Below are positions 21,782 to 31,454 of a DNA stretch of 62,818 bases, piece by piece. The notes beneath the pieces were generated by a model, which worked only from the letters and a program-made list of their open reading frames with translations, was not told the origin of the DNA and did no database searches. Location: assembly GCF_022808645.1 (NCBI RefSeq), contig NZ_JAKZKT010000026.1, positions 1-62,818 of the forward strand. The letters are read 5' to 3'. Numbering within the stretch: position 1 is the stretch's first letter; the number at the start of each line of letters is the position of its first letter. Both the position numbers and the translations under genes were made by a program. Origin of the DNA: Bacillus litorisediminis. Lineage in GTDB: Bacteria > Bacillota > Bacilli > Bacillales > JC228.

Positions 21782-22657
21782 GTGATTTACATAGAAAAAT
21801 TTCTTCAGTCTATCCAGGAAAAATTATTGAATGAACAAACTTGGATTGAAGTAGGTCAAGATGCAATCAAAATAATCCTGATTTTGGTTTTGGCAGCCAT
21901 TTTCGTAAAAATTGCAAAATCAAGTATTGCTAAAATCTTTGTTGTTCGTTCAAAGGCACCGCTTCGAATTTCGGAGCGAAGAGAAGCCACCTTGCTGAAG
22001 CTCATGCAAAATGTTACAACGTATATCGTTTATTTTTTAGCCATCATGATGATTTTAGATATGTTTATGGATATAAGGACCATTATCGCGGGAGCTGGGA
22101 TTGTCGGACTAGCAGTAGGTTTTGGGGCACAAAGCTTAGTAAAAGATATTATCTCCGGATTTTTTATCATTTTTGAGGATCAGTTTTCTGTTGGAGATTA
22201 TGTACGAATAAACCAGGCCGAAGGTACAGTTGAGGAAATCGGATTACGGATTACAAAGATTAAAAGCTGGACAGGAGAGCTTCATATTTTCCCGAATGGA
22301 TCGATTGTAGAAGTTACTAATTTTTCAATCCATAATAGTTTAGCGATTGTAGATATCAGTATAGCTTATGAAGGCGATATACAGGAAGCTGAAAAGGTCA
22401 TTACTGAATTCCTTGAAACTCTTCCAGAGCGATATCCTGATATGGTAAAAACCCCTGAATTATTAGGTGTACAAATGTTAGGTGCGTCTGAGGTTGTCTT
22501 GCGTGTCATAGCAGAAACAAAACCAATGAAGCATATGCCGATTGCCAGAGCTCTCCGAAAAGAGCTTAAAACCTGTTTAGATGCACATGGCATTGAAATA
22601 CCGTTTCCACGCATGGTGATGTATACACGGAATGAAAAGCAAAATGAAGTCATATAA
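21782..22657 (+). CDS. Small-conductance mechanosensitive channel (MscS family)
   Basis: Three membrane segments (about residues 28-48, 72-95 and 98-128) lead into the MscS signature GLAVGFGAQSLVKDIISGFF, which forms the pore helix, then FEDQFSVGDYVRI and the beta domain (GTVEEIGLRITKIKSW, FPNGSI). The channel releases solutes on hypo-osmotic shock. The start is GTG 21782 with GAGGTG upstream. It stands in the same place as in other Bacillus origin regions and is followed after 17 bp by the DUF951 gene. Confidence 0.93.
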   Translation: MIYIEKFLQSIQEKLLNEQTWIEVGQDAIKIILILVLAAIFVKIAKSSIAKIFVVRSKAPLRISERREATLLKLMQNVTTYIVYFLAIMMILDMFMDIRTIIAGAGIVGLAVGFGAQSLVKDIISGFFIIFEDQFSVGDYVRINQAEGTVEEIGLRITKIKSWTGELHIFPNGSIVEVTNFSIHNSLAIVDISIAYEGDIQEAEKVITEFLETLPERYPDMVKTPELLGVQMLGASEVVLRVIAETKPMKHMPIARALRKELKTCLDAHGIEIPFPRMVMYTRNEKQNEVI

Positions 22658-22674
22658 AAAGGAAGTGAATCATT

Positions 22675-22878
22675 TTGGAAACGAAAGATTTTGACTTAAA
22701 TGATGTTGTTGAGATGAAAAAGTCACATCCGTGCGGTACAAATCGGTGGAAAATCATCAGAGTCGGAATGGATATCCGAATAAAATGCGAAGGCTGTAAT
22801 CATAGTGTCCTCATGCCACGCAGAGAATTTGTGAAAAAAGTAAAGAAGATTTTGGAGAAACACGAAAAAGAAGCATAG
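22675..22878 (+). CDS. yyzM: DUF951 protein (YyzM-like)
   Basis: This 67-residue protein holds the DUF951 hallmarks VEMKKSHPCGTNRWKIIRVGMDI, RIKCEGC and SVLMPRREF; the three Cys may bind metal. Its function is unknown. The start is TTG at 22675 after GGAAGTGAATC. It directly follows the MscS gene and its stop codon lies in its own terminator stem. Confidence 0.88.
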   Translation: METKDFDLNDVVEMKKSHPCGTNRWKIIRVGMDIRIKCEGCNHSVLMPRREFVKKVKKILEKHEKEA

Positions 22879-22898
22879 AAAGTGATGCTTCTTTTTTT
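22870..22898 (+). terminator. Terminator overlapping the end of the DUF951 gene
   Basis: GAAGCAT (22870-22876) pairs with ATGCTTC (22885-22891), followed by seven T. The 5' arm is within the last codons. Confidence 0.85.
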
Positions 22899-22940
22899 CT
22901 AGAGCTGTTTTTTTAAAAACTAAAAAAGGATGGGTTTGCC

Positions 22941-23192
22941 ATGTATATTCAATTGCCGAAGGAACAGAAGGATCAAATTATAGAGGAAATTCAAAGATTT
23001 TTTCTTCAGGAAAAAGGAGATGATTTAGGGATTATAGCTGCTGAAAATATCTTTTCTTTTTTTATGGAAGAGCTGGGTCCCATTCTTTACAATCAAGGAG
23101 TTAAGGATGCGAAAAAATTGATAATACAACATCTTCTAAATATAGAGGATGATATTGCTTCTCTAGAGAGGCCCATGAGGAGAAATCGTTAG
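22941..23192 (+). CDS. DUF2164 family protein
   Basis: An 83-residue protein starting MYIQLPKEQKDQIIEEIQRFF and containing GPILYNQGVKDAKKLIIQHL is characteristic of DUF2164, a small helical family without known function. AAAGGATG is upstream. It is a single gene between two terminator-like regions; the 427-bp gap after it holds a dispersed repeat and the ychF leader. Confidence 0.8.
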   Translation: MYIQLPKEQKDQIIEEIQRFFLQEKGDDLGIIAAENIFSFFMEELGPILYNQGVKDAKKLIIQHLLNIEDDIASLERPMRRNR

Positions 23193-23331
23193 TATTCTAG
23201 GGTGGATGGATAACTGGAATGATCCGGTCACTTGTCTTTTCCTCTATTAGTCTCTATAATTGGTAAAGGTTTAAATATTAAGGCTGTATACGCAAAACAT
23301 TGTTATTATTAAATATATTTTTTAAACAATA

Positions 23332-23526
23332 GTGGAATGGAGCGGAAGACACTTGAGTCCTCATAAAATGCATTCGCATTTTCTTCGTGCGATGCTTATG
23401 GCTGCCGAAGCCTTCCTTGTCCTGCGGGAAGAAGAGGTGAAACTCTAGACCCCCTAAAGGCAAAGCTGAGGAGGCTCGACTTCCTCCCCGGGGAATCTTG
23501 TGTCTGGAGCGCAATGGAACGGACAT
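23332..23526. repeat. Bacillaceae-type dispersed foldable repeat
   Basis: The block opens with TGGAATGGAGCGGAAGACAC and closes with GTGTCTGGAGCGCAATGGAA; AGACAC (23347-23352) and GTGTCT (23500-23505) pair across it, both next to GGAGCG. Inside are CCTGCGGGAAGAAG and GCTGAGGAGGCTCGAC. These are the sequence marks I know from a high-copy intergenic element of Bacillus and relatives. A ~58-bp segment with its own AAAATGC/GCATTTT hairpin splits the usual GACTCCTGCGGG. Confidence 0.65.
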
Positions 23527-23619
23527 CTTTACCATTATTAAAACAACAAAGTATAAACAGCTAATGTTAAAATCCAGCTGAAATATTGATAGATATATTT
23601 TATTTGAGGAGTGACGAGG

Positions 23620-24720
23620 ATGGCCCTGACAGCCGGTATCGTGGGCTTGCCGAATGTGGGTAAGTCTACATTATTTAATGCAATAACACAAGCTGGTGCA
23701 GAATCAGCAAATTATCCGTTTTGTACGATAGACCCAAACGTTGGAATTGTAGAAGTTCCAGATGAACGTCTTGAAAAACTGACCGAATTAATTGTCCCAA
23801 AGAAAACGGTTCCTACTACATTTGAATTTACAGATATAGCCGGAATTGTAAAAGGGGCAAGTAAGGGTGAAGGATTAGGGAACAAGTTCCTCTCTCACAT
23901 TCGCCAAGTGGATGCGATATGTCATGTTGTTCGTTGCTTTGCGGACGATAACATTACTCACGTTTCTGGAAAAGTTGATCCAATCTCTGACATCGAAACG
24001 ATTAATTTAGAGTTAATTTTAGCTGATTTAGAGTCTGTAGATAAACGAATTGAACGCGTCGGTAAAATGGCGAAACAGAAGGATAAAGATGCTCTAGCTG
24101 AACATGAGATCCTTTTGAAGCTAAAAGAAGCTTTTGAAAACGAAAAGCCTGCTAGAACCGTAGAGTTTACTGATGAACAAATGAAAATTGTTAAAGGTTT
24201 GCATCTTCTAACCATTAAACCTGTCCTTTATGTTGCAAATGTCGGGGAGGATGATGTGTCAGATCCTTCTTCAAATGAATATGTTCAAAAAGTAAGAAAG
24301 TTTGCTGAAGAAGATAACGCCGAAGTCATAGTAGTATGTGCTAAAATCGAAGCAGAAATAGCCGAGCTTGAAGGGGAAGAAAAGAAAATGTTCCTGGCTG
24401 AGCTAGGTATTGAACAATCTGGTTTGGATCAGCTGATTAAGGCTGCCTACAGCTTGCTTGGACTAGCTACGTACTTTACTGCGGGTGTTCAGGAAGTAAG
24501 AGCCTGGACTTTCCGAAAAGGAATGAAAGCTCCACAATGTGCGGGTATAATCCACTCTGATTTTGAGAGAGGATTTATTCGGGCAGAAACTGTTTCTTAT
24601 GATGATTTAATGGCAGCAGGATCTATGAATGCTGCTAAAGAAGCAGGAAAAGTTCGGCTCGAAGGTAAAGATTATGAAGTGAAAGACGGGGACATCATCC
24701 ATTTCCGTTTTAATGTGTAA
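23620..24720 (+). CDS. ychF: Redox-regulated ATPase YchF
   Basis: YchF (OLA1) is an Obg-related P-loop protein that prefers ATP and associates with ribosomes. G1 is GLPNVGKSTLFNAIT, G3 is DIAGIVKGAS, and the fourth motif is changed (VANVGED), as expected for ATP use. A coiled-coil insert and a C-terminal TGS domain (DFERGFIRAETVSYDD) follow. ATG 23620 has GAGGAG at 8 nt, giving 366 residues as in B. subtilis; a GTG three codons upstream overlaps the ribosome site. Confidence 0.96.
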   Translation: MALTAGIVGLPNVGKSTLFNAITQAGAESANYPFCTIDPNVGIVEVPDERLEKLTELIVPKKTVPTTFEFTDIAGIVKGASKGEGLGNKFLSHIRQVDAICHVVRCFADDNITHVSGKVDPISDIETINLELILADLESVDKRIERVGKMAKQKDKDALAEHEILLKLKEAFENEKPARTVEFTDEQMKIVKGLHLLTIKPVLYVANVGEDDVSDPSSNEYVQKVRKFAEEDNAEVIVVCAKIEAEIAELEGEEKKMFLAELGIEQSGLDQLIKAAYSLLGLATYFTAGVQEVRAWTFRKGMKAPQCAGIIHSDFERGFIRAETVSYDDLMAAGSMNAAKEAGKVRLEGKDYEVKDGDIIHFRFNV

Positions 24721-24732
24721 ATAAAAATCAAA

Positions 24733-24771
24733 AGATAAGAAGCGAGCAGATCTCCCTTCTTATCTTTTTTA
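24733..24771 (+). terminator. Terminator of ychF
   Basis: AGATAAGAAG (24733-24742) pairs with CTTCTTATCT (24756-24765), followed by a T-run. Confidence 0.9.
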
Positions 24772-24833
24772 TTTGACTGATTAAATAATCAGCAACTATA
24801 TGGACGATACATTAGCATTATGAAGGAGTTTTA

Positions 24834-24862
24834 TTGCTTTTCCTATATGAACATGGTATAAT
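24834..24862 (+). promoter_or_regulatory. Promoter of rpsF-ssb-rpsR
   Basis: TTGCTT (24834-24839), a 17-bp spacer and TATAAT (24857-24862) with an upstream TG (extended -10) face rpsF. Confidence 0.8.
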
Positions 24863-24889
24863 TTCAACTTGTGAGTAATGAATGCATTG

Positions 24890-24930
24890 CTCCTTGCTCT
24901 TTTTAGAAAGAGCCGTTAGACCAAAAGGAG
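24890..24930 (+). promoter_or_regulatory. Possible S6:S18 autoregulatory leader
   Basis: GCTCTTT and AAAGAGC form a hairpin followed by CCG just before the ribosome site of rpsF. The known S6:S18 leader presents a CCG near a hairpin in the same place. The match is by eye and incomplete. Confidence 0.35.
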
Positions 24931-24941
24931 GTGACTGTGAG

Positions 24942-25229
24942 ATGAGAAAGTACGAAATTATGTACATCATCCGCCCAAACATTGAAGATGAAGGTAAAAA
25001 AGCATTGGTTGAGCGTTTCAACACTATTTTAACTGATAATGGTGCTGAAGTTCTTGAAGCAAAAGAATGGGGTAAGCGTCGTTTAGCATATGAAATTAAC
25101 GACTTCCGCGATGGTTACTACCAACTTTTAAAAGTTAATGCTGGTACTGAAGCTGTTAACGAATTCGATCGTTTAGCTCGTATCAACGATGATATCCTTC
25201 GTCATATCGTAGTTAAAGAAGAAGATTAA
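24942..25229 (+). CDS. rpsF: 30S ribosomal protein S6
   Basis: The 95-residue protein [20 protein letters not shown] with [21 protein letters not shown] is standard S6, which pairs with S18 on the platform of the 30S subunit. ATG 24942 follows AAGGAGGTGA. It heads the rpsF-ssb-rpsR operon, which couples translation and replication proteins in Bacilli. Confidence 0.98.
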   Translation: MRKYEIMYIIRPNIEDEGKKALVERFNTILTDNGAEVLEAKEWGKRRLAYEINDFRDGYYQLLKVNAGTEAVNEFDRLARINDDILRHIVVKEED

Positions 25230-25251
25230 TAATAATTAGATTTCATAAAAA

Positions 25252-25267
25252 TGTTTCACGTGAAACA
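25252..25267. promoter_or_regulatory. parS: parS site 3 (rpsF-ssb gap)
   Basis: A perfect TGTTTCACGTGAAACA, within a longer AAAATG...CATTTTT dyad, lies 26 bp before ssb. Confidence 0.95.
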
Positions 25268-25293
25268 TTTTTATAGGTAGAGGAGTTGTTCTG

Positions 25294-25797
25294 ATGTTGA
25301 ACCGTGTCGTCCTCGTTGGCAGACTTACAAAAGATCCAGATCTTCGTTACACGCCAAGTGGTGTTCCTGTAGCGACTTTTACTCTTGCCGTTAATCGTAC
25401 CTTTACGAATCAGCAAGGAGAAAGAGAAGCAGACTTTATTAATATCGTTGTTTGGAGAAAACCTGCAGAAAACGTAGCTAACTTTTTGAAAAAAGGCAGC
25501 TTAGCTGGTGTAGATGGACGGATCCAAACAAGGAGCTATGAAGGCCAAGATGGCCGAAGAGTGTATGTTACTGAAGTTGTAGCAGAGAGTGTTCAATTCC
25601 TTGAACCAAGAAATGCATCGCAAGACCGCGCGGGAAGCGGATTCTCTGGTGGTCAAAGAGAACGGGATTTCGGTTACAATCAGAACCAACCACAACGTAA
25701 TTATCAGGATAATAACCAATTTTCTCGTCTGGATGACGATCCGTTTGCTGACAATGGTGAACCAATTGACATCTCAGATGATGATTTACCATTCTAA
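25294..25797 (+). CDS. ssb: Single-stranded DNA-binding protein SsbA
   Basis: The OB-fold ([20 protein letters not shown] to about residue 105) is followed by a Gly-, Gln- and Asn-rich linker and the acidic tip DISDDDLPF that recruits repair and replication partners. The length of 167 residues suits the essential SsbA. AGAGGAG precedes the ATG. Its position between rpsF and rpsR is universal in Bacilli. Confidence 0.97.
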   Translation: MLNRVVLVGRLTKDPDLRYTPSGVPVATFTLAVNRTFTNQQGEREADFINIVVWRKPAENVANFLKKGSLAGVDGRIQTRSYEGQDGRRVYVTEVVAESVQFLEPRNASQDRAGSGFSGGQRERDFGYNQNQPQRNYQDNNQFSRLDDDPFADNGEPIDISDDDLPF

Positions 25798-25809
25798 TTA
25801 CGACGTTAA

Positions 25810-26082
<273 letters not shown>

Positions 26083-26089
26083 GGGTAAT

Positions 26090-26125
26090 AAACAGCAGCT
26101 AGGTTTTTTCCTGGCTGTTTTTTTA
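26090..26125 (+). terminator. Terminator of the rpsF operon
   Basis: AACAGCAGCTAGG and CCTGGCTGTT form an imperfect stem, followed by seven T. Confidence 0.75.
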
Positions 26126-26251
26126 TGCTCAATAATCCTTGCTTCCCCGAAAAATCATTTATAAAGCTGATAAGGTCTGAAAGTTGAATGTTGTTTTTTT
26201 GTCTTTTACAATATAGGTAGTTTTGTTTCTACATTGATTGGGGGAACACTT

Positions 26252-27199
26252 GTGAATAATACACGAAGACTAACAGAAGGTGCTGTTCTGTTAGCGATTT
26301 TCTCGGTTCTATTACTGACTTTTTTGTATGTACCTTATATATCAGTAGTTTCTATGTTTTTTTTGCCATTACCGTTTATCATTTTTACAGTTAAATTTGG
26401 GTTTAAAAATAGTGCCGTATTTGGGGTGGCATCCCTTTTCATTTCCTTTATAATTGGATCTTTGTTAGCTATTCCAGTTACTCTTCTTTATGGTTCACTA
26501 GGAATGGTAGTAGGTTATGCAATCAGAGAGAAAAAAGGCCGCTTCTTTTTATACATATCGTCTACTCTAACTGTGAGTATTGGATTGCTTCTTCAATACA
26601 TAGTATCGATCCTATTTTTGGATGTAAATGTAATAGAAGAAACATTTGAGGTAACCAAACAGTCGTTTATCAGGTCTATGGAAATACTTCAAGCATTTGG
26701 TCAACAGGTACCTGCTGAATTTACCGAAGAAAATATTGTTACGGTATTTGACATGCTCAAGACATTATTTCCTTCTCTCTTAGTTGTGTCCTCATTTATT
26801 GCTGTTTATTTAATCCTGCTGGTATGTGGTACTATATTAAAAAGATTTAAAATGCCACTTCCGGAAAGAATCCCTTTTCGGGAATGGAAATTACCGAGAA
26901 GTCTCATTTGGTATTATGTGGGAGTGACGTTAATCAGCTTCTTTGTACCCTTTGAAACAGGTACATTTACCAATATGGCCATTGTTAATCTGGTATTCAT
27001 GCTTCAGGTTTTATTCACTATTCAGGGATTATCTTTTGTCTTCTTTTTTGCATATAATAAAAGAATAGCAAAAGCCGTTCCTGTCATTGTGGCTATTTTT
27101 GCTATGCTTACCCCAATAGGACTTTTACTGATAAGATTATTAGGTATAATTGACATAGGCTTTGATTTAAGACAGCGGGTGAATCAGTCAAAATCTTGA
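26252..27199 (+). CDS. yybS: YybS, DUF2232 membrane protein
   Basis: A 315-residue hydrophobic protein with about eight membrane spans that fits DUF2232 in length and in place, immediately before gdpP. Its function is not known; related proteins resemble the S components of ECF transporters. The start is GTG at 26252 with TGGGGGAAC upstream. gdpP starts 33 bp after the stop. Confidence 0.87.
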   Translation: MNNTRRLTEGAVLLAIFSVLLLTFLYVPYISVVSMFFLPLPFIIFTVKFGFKNSAVFGVASLFISFIIGSLLAIPVTLLYGSLGMVVGYAIREKKGRFFLYISSTLTVSIGLLLQYIVSILFLDVNVIEETFEVTKQSFIRSMEILQAFGQQVPAEFTEENIVTVFDMLKTLFPSLLVVSSFIAVYLILLVCGTILKRFKMPLPERIPFREWKLPRSLIWYYVGVTLISFFVPFETGTFTNMAIVNLVFMLQVLFTIQGLSFVFFFAYNKRIAKAVPVIVAIFAMLTPIGLLLIRLLGIIDIGFDLRQRVNQSKS

Positions 27200-27232
27200 T
27201 GATCCTATTGAAAGAATAGGAGCTGAAAACAA

Positions 27233-29206
27233 ATGTCTTCACATTTAAAAAAGGGTCTGTTAAAAGCCCCTTTATATGCACTGGTAGTATTAACAGTGTG
27301 TTTATTAGCCGTATTAGCCTACTTTCAATGGATTGTAGCCTTAATTGGTTTTGTATTATTTGGCGGCGTATTCTTTTTTCTTCTTTACCGGGAAGATACT
27401 CGTGAACAGGAGATTGAACAATATATTTCAACCCTTTCTCACCGGGTGAAAAAGGTAGGGGAAGAGGCATTATTAGAAATGCCAATCGGAATTATGCTTA
27501 TTAATGATGAGTATATCATTGAATGGGCAAATCCCTATCTGACTTCTAGTTTTGATGAGGAAAGTTTAATTGGCCGTTCCATTTATGATTTAGCAGATGA
27601 CCTGGTTCCTATTATTAAACAGGAAATCGAATCGGAAAATATTACATTGCATGACCGTAAATTCCGGGTTGTATTTAAACCTGAAGAACGGTTATTATAC
27701 TTTTTTGATATAACAGAGCAATGGGAAATTGAAAAACGATATAAAGAGGAACAACCCGTAATTTCTATCATATTTCTAGATAATTATGATGAAATGACAC
27801 AGGGTATGGATGATCAAACCAAAAGCAGTTTAAATAGCCAGGTTACATCGATATTAAACAAATGGGCTAATGATTATGGGATATACTTAAAAAGGGTATC
27901 ATCAGATCGCTTTATTGCGCTTTATCATGAAAAAGTGTTGCATAAATTGGAAGCGGATAAATTTAGTATATTGGACGTTGTTCGTGAAATAACCTCTAAA
28001 CAAAATGTCCCACTTACCTTAAGTATAGGGGTCGGTGTAGGTGTCTCATCCCTGATAGAGTTAGGGAGTCTTGCCCAATCCAGCCTCGACTTAAGCCTAG
28101 GCCGCGGAGGGGATCAGGTTGCGATAAAACTTCCTGGCGGAAAAGTTAAATTTTACGGTGGTAAAACTAATCCGATGGAGAAACGGACAAGAGTTCGGGC
28201 CCGTGTTATCGCTCATGCATTACGAGAGCTGATTGTGGGAAGTGATAATGTCATTATAATGGGTCACAAACGCCCTGATATGGACGCAATTGGATCAGCA
28301 ATAGGAATATTAAAAATAGTTGAAATCAATGAAAAGACTGGATATGTGGTTGTGAATCAGCAGGATATGGATACGAGCGTGAGCCGCTTAATGAAGGAAG
28401 TCAAACTAAAAGAGGACTTATTTTCCCGTTTTATCTCGCCAGAAAGGGCAATGGAACTTGCTACTGAAAATTCCTTGCTGGTCATTGTAGATACACATAA
28501 ACCATCTATGGTTATTTCAGACAAATTATTGCAAATGATCGATCATATTGTTGTGATCGATCACCATCGCCGGGGAGAAGAATTTGTTCACGATCCTTTA
28601 CTCGTATACATGGAGCCTTATGCGTCCTCGACAGCAGAATTAGTAACAGAACTTTTAGAATACCAGCCAATGCATAAACGGATTGCAATGCTTGAAGCAA
28701 CAGCGTTACTTGCTGGTATAATAGTAGACACAAAAAGTTTTACTTTGCGAACGGGGTCAAGAACATTCGATGCCGCTTCTTATTTACGATCACTTGGGGC
28801 AGATACCGTTCTTGTTCAGCGCTTTCTTAAGGAAGATATTCAAACATATATCAAAAGAGCTAAACTTATCGAGCATGTTGAGTTCTATAAGGAAGGGATC
28901 GCCGTAGCGAAGGGGCCGGAAAACGAGTTTTTTGACCAAATCCTTATTGCAAAAGCAGCTGATACGCTTCTTACTATGGACCAGGTAACCGCATCCTTTG
29001 TCATTGCCTACCGCCAAGAAGGAATGGTCAGCATTAGTGCCCGTTCACTGGGAGATGTTAATGTTCAAGTCATTTTAGAACGATTAGGCGGCGGAGGGCA
29101 TTTATCAAATGCAGCTACACAAATTTCCGATGTAACCATTGAAGAAGCACTTAACCAATTATACGAAGCAATAGATGATTATAAGCAAGGGGGAAGTAAA
29201 GAATGA
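27233..29206 (+). CDS. gdpP: Cyclic-di-AMP phosphodiesterase GdpP (YybT)
   Basis: GdpP hydrolyses c-di-AMP to pApA and so affects potassium balance, wall stress and beta-lactam tolerance. Two N-terminal membrane helices (about 12-30 and 35-52) anchor it. A PAS-like domain (about 80-150), a degenerate GGDEF domain (about 170-300) and a DHH-DHHA1 catalytic unit follow. The metal-binding motifs are [14 protein letters not shown] and [12 protein letters not shown], and the end carries [18 protein letters not shown] precedes the ATG. The stop overlaps the rplI start (ATGA). Confidence 0.96.
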   Translation: MSSHLKKGLLKAPLYALVVLTVCLLAVLAYFQWIVALIGFVLFGGVFFFLLYREDTREQEIEQYISTLSHRVKKVGEEALLEMPIGIMLINDEYIIEWANPYLTSSFDEESLIGRSIYDLADDLVPIIKQEIESENITLHDRKFRVVFKPEERLLYFFDITEQWEIEKRYKEEQPVISIIFLDNYDEMTQGMDDQTKSSLNSQVTSILNKWANDYGIYLKRVSSDRFIALYHEKVLHKLEADKFSILDVVREITSKQNVPLTLSIGVGVGVSSLIELGSLAQSSLDLSLGRGGDQVAIKLPGGKVKFYGGKTNPMEKRTRVRARVIAHALRELIVGSDNVIIMGHKRPDMDAIGSAIGILKIVEINEKTGYVVVNQQDMDTSVSRLMKEVKLKEDLFSRFISPERAMELATENSLLVIVDTHKPSMVISDKLLQMIDHIVVIDHHRRGEEFVHDPLLVYMEPYASSTAELVTELLEYQPMHKRIAMLEATALLAGIIVDTKSFTLRTGSRTFDAASYLRSLGADTVLVQRFLKEDIQTYIKRAKLIEHVEFYKEGIAVAKGPENEFFDQILIAKAADTLLTMDQVTASFVIAYRQEGMVSISARSLGDVNVQVILERLGGGGHLSNAATQISDVTIEEALNQLYEAIDDYKQGGSKE

Positions 29207-29652
29207 AAGTAATCTTTCTAAAAGACGTTAAAGGGAAAGGAAAAAAAGGAGAAGTCAAAAATGTGGCAGACGGGTATGCCCAAAACTTTTTAATAAAGCA
29301 AGGACTTGCTGTTGAAGCTAATAAGAGCAATATTAGCCAGCTCGAGGCCCAAAAGAAAAAAGAGGAAAAAATGGCCAAGGAAGAGCTTCAGGAAGCCCAG
29401 GCTCTAAAGTTAAAAATTGAAAAATTAACAGTTGAATTATCGGCAAAAGCTGGTGAAGGCGGGAGACTATTTGGTTCCATTACAAGCAAACAGATTGCGG
29501 ATGAATTGAAAAAGAAACATGACTTAAAAATAGATAAAAGAAAAATAGAACTTCCAGATGGAATCCGTTCGTTAGGCTATACGAAGGTTCCAGTTAAACT
29601 TCATACGGAAGTCACTGCTACATTAAATGTACATGTTAAAGAAGAAAACTAA
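29203..29652 (+). CDS. rplI: 50S ribosomal protein L9
   Basis: The L9 N-terminal domain [20 protein letters not shown] with [12 protein letters not shown] is joined by a long charged helix to the C-terminal RNA-binding domain ([17 protein letters not shown]). The protein is 149 residues. It overlaps gdpP by 4 bp, so the two are translationally coupled. Confidence 0.97.
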   Translation: MKVIFLKDVKGKGKKGEVKNVADGYAQNFLIKQGLAVEANKSNISQLEAQKKKEEKMAKEELQEAQALKLKIEKLTVELSAKAGEGGRLFGSITSKQIADELKKKHDLKIDKRKIELPDGIRSLGYTKVPVKLHTEVTATLNVHVKEEN

Positions 29653-29695
29653 TTTTGCCAACAACTAAATCAAGAGAAACATGATAAAATAAAAA

Positions 29696-29726
29696 ATGTG
29701 ATCGTTCAGCCGGTCACATTTTTTTA
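29696..29726 (+). terminator. Terminator of yybS-gdpP-rplI
   Basis: ATGTGA (29696-29701) pairs with TCACAT (29714-29719), extended by inner G-C pairs and followed by T-rich DNA. Confidence 0.8.
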
Positions 29727-29857
29727 GTGTTTACCTCGAGTTAACAATGAATTAATGATGGAGCTTGAGGCACTAGACAAAAATCCTTAGCCAAAAGAAC
29801 AGATATCTATTAATATAGTAAGTAAGACAACGAGTGAATGGAAGGGGGCATACTCTC

Positions 29858-31219
29858 ATGAATGAATGGTTTCAGGATCGAATTCCTCCTCAAAATATTG
29901 AAGCGGAACAAGCCGTGTTGGGTGCCATCTTTCTTGAACCCTCATCCATTACGGTGGCTTCTGAAATATTAGAACCAGAAGATTTTTATCGTAGTGCTCA
30001 TGAAAAAATCTTTTACCATATGTTAAAGCTCAACGATTCAGGTGAAGCAGTAGACCTGATCACAGTAACAGAACAGCTTCAGGCAGCCAAGCAGCTTGAG
30101 GATATTGGCGGAGTTTCTTACTTAAGTGAACTTGCCGCAAGTGTACCAACGGCAGCGAATATTGATTACTATGCAAAAATAGTAGCGGAAAAGTCATTGT
30201 TGCGCAGATTAATTAAGACCGCTACGTCAATTGCACAAGATGGGTATGCCCGCGAAGATGAAGTGGATGAGCTTTTAACAGAAGCTGAAAAGAAAATAAT
30301 GGAGGTTTCTCAACGAAATAATTCGGGAACCTTTCAAGATATAAAAGATGTATTAGTTAAAACATACGACCAGATTGAAGTTCTTCATAATCGTAAAGGC
30401 GATATCACTGGAATTCCCACAGGCTTTGCCGAGTTAGACCGAATGACTGCAGGATTTCAGAAAAATGATCTGATTATTGTTGCAGCACGTCCTTCAGTCG
30501 GGAAAACTGCCTTTGCTTTAAACATTGCCCAAAACGTAGCAACTAAAACAAGTGAAAATGTAGCCATCTTTAGTTTAGAAATGGGCGCAGAACAGCTAGT
30601 CATGCGGATGCTTTGTGCGGAGGGGAATATTGACGCACAGCGCTTGCGGACCGGATCGCTGACCGATGATGATTGGCGTAAACTAACAATGGCAATGGGA
30701 AGTCTTTCAAGAGCGGGAATTTATATTGACGATACACCTGGTATCCGAATTAATGAAATTAGAGCGAAATGCCGGCGCTTAAAACAAGAGCATGGTCTCG
30801 GAATGATCTTAATTGATTATCTGCAATTAATTCAGGGGAGTGGTAATTCAAGAGAAAACAGACAGCAGGAGGTATCTGAGATTTCCCGTTCCTTAAAAGG
30901 GATAGCCCGTGAGCTTCAGGTACCCGTTATTGCATTATCACAGTTATCCCGTGGAGTCGAACAAAGACAAGATAAACGGCCAATGATGTCGGATATCCGT
31001 GAATCGGGATCTATTGAGCAGGATGCAGATATCGTTGCCTTTTTATACCGGGATGACTATTATGATAAAGAATCGGAGAATAAAAACATTATAGAAATTA
31101 TTATTGCGAAACAAAGAAATGGTCCGGTTGGAACAGTTCAACTCGCTTTTGTGAAGGAATATAATAAATTTGTTAATTTAGAAAGAAGATATGATGACGC
31201 AGCTGTCCCAGCTGGATAA
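29858..31219 (+). CDS. dnaB: Replicative DNA helicase (DnaB; B. subtilis DnaC)
   Basis: This hexameric 5'-3' helicase opens the fork. The N-terminal primase-interacting domain begins PPQNIEAEQAVLGAIF. The RecA-like domain has Walker A ARPSVGKTAFAL, Walker B MILIDYLQLI and the arginine finger region SDIRESGSIEQDADIV. ATG 29858 follows AAGGGGGC, giving 453 residues; an in-frame GTG eight codons upstream is less well placed. It ends before a terminator. Confidence 0.97.
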   Translation: MNEWFQDRIPPQNIEAEQAVLGAIFLEPSSITVASEILEPEDFYRSAHEKIFYHMLKLNDSGEAVDLITVTEQLQAAKQLEDIGGVSYLSELAASVPTAANIDYYAKIVAEKSLLRRLIKTATSIAQDGYAREDEVDELLTEAEKKIMEVSQRNNSGTFQDIKDVLVKTYDQIEVLHNRKGDITGIPTGFAELDRMTAGFQKNDLIIVAARPSVGKTAFALNIAQNVATKTSENVAIFSLEMGAEQLVMRMLCAEGNIDAQRLRTGSLTDDDWRKLTMAMGSLSRAGIYIDDTPGIRINEIRAKCRRLKQEHGLGMILIDYLQLIQGSGNSRENRQQEVSEISRSLKGIARELQVPVIALSQLSRGVEQRQDKRPMMSDIRESGSIEQDADIVAFLYRDDYYDKESENKNIIEIIIAKQRNGPVGTVQLAFVKEYNKFVNLERRYDDAAVPAG

Positions 31220-31223
31220 TCAT

Positions 31224-31262
31224 TTCGCCCCTCCTAATAGCAGGCTGGGGCTTTTATATTTT
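31224..31262 (+). terminator. Terminator of dnaB
   Basis: A stem closed by GCCCC and GGGGC with a weak interior is followed by TTTTATATTTTA. Confidence 0.65.
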
Positions 31263-31454
31263 ATAAAATGGCTGGCTATAGAATGGATTAAACAAAAAAT
31301 GGCAAACTAAGTGAAAATAAGCAATCCATCAATCACGAAATTACGAACAAAAATATTAATATAGTGTGAAATGTTCGTGATTTCATTGACTCCTTCTATT
31401 GAAATTGATACACTTAAACAGTCAAAAAAACCAATTGTTGCTGGAGGTGCTCCA

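Noticed and set aside
23484-23498. Noc-binding site (CCCCGGGG-like)
   Set aside because: It differs from the ATTTCCCGGGAAAT consensus at the flanks and is part of the dispersed repeat.
23278-23535. 85-residue minus-strand open frame
   Set aside because: It lies wholly in the dispersed repeat, has no ribosome site and its composition follows the repeat.
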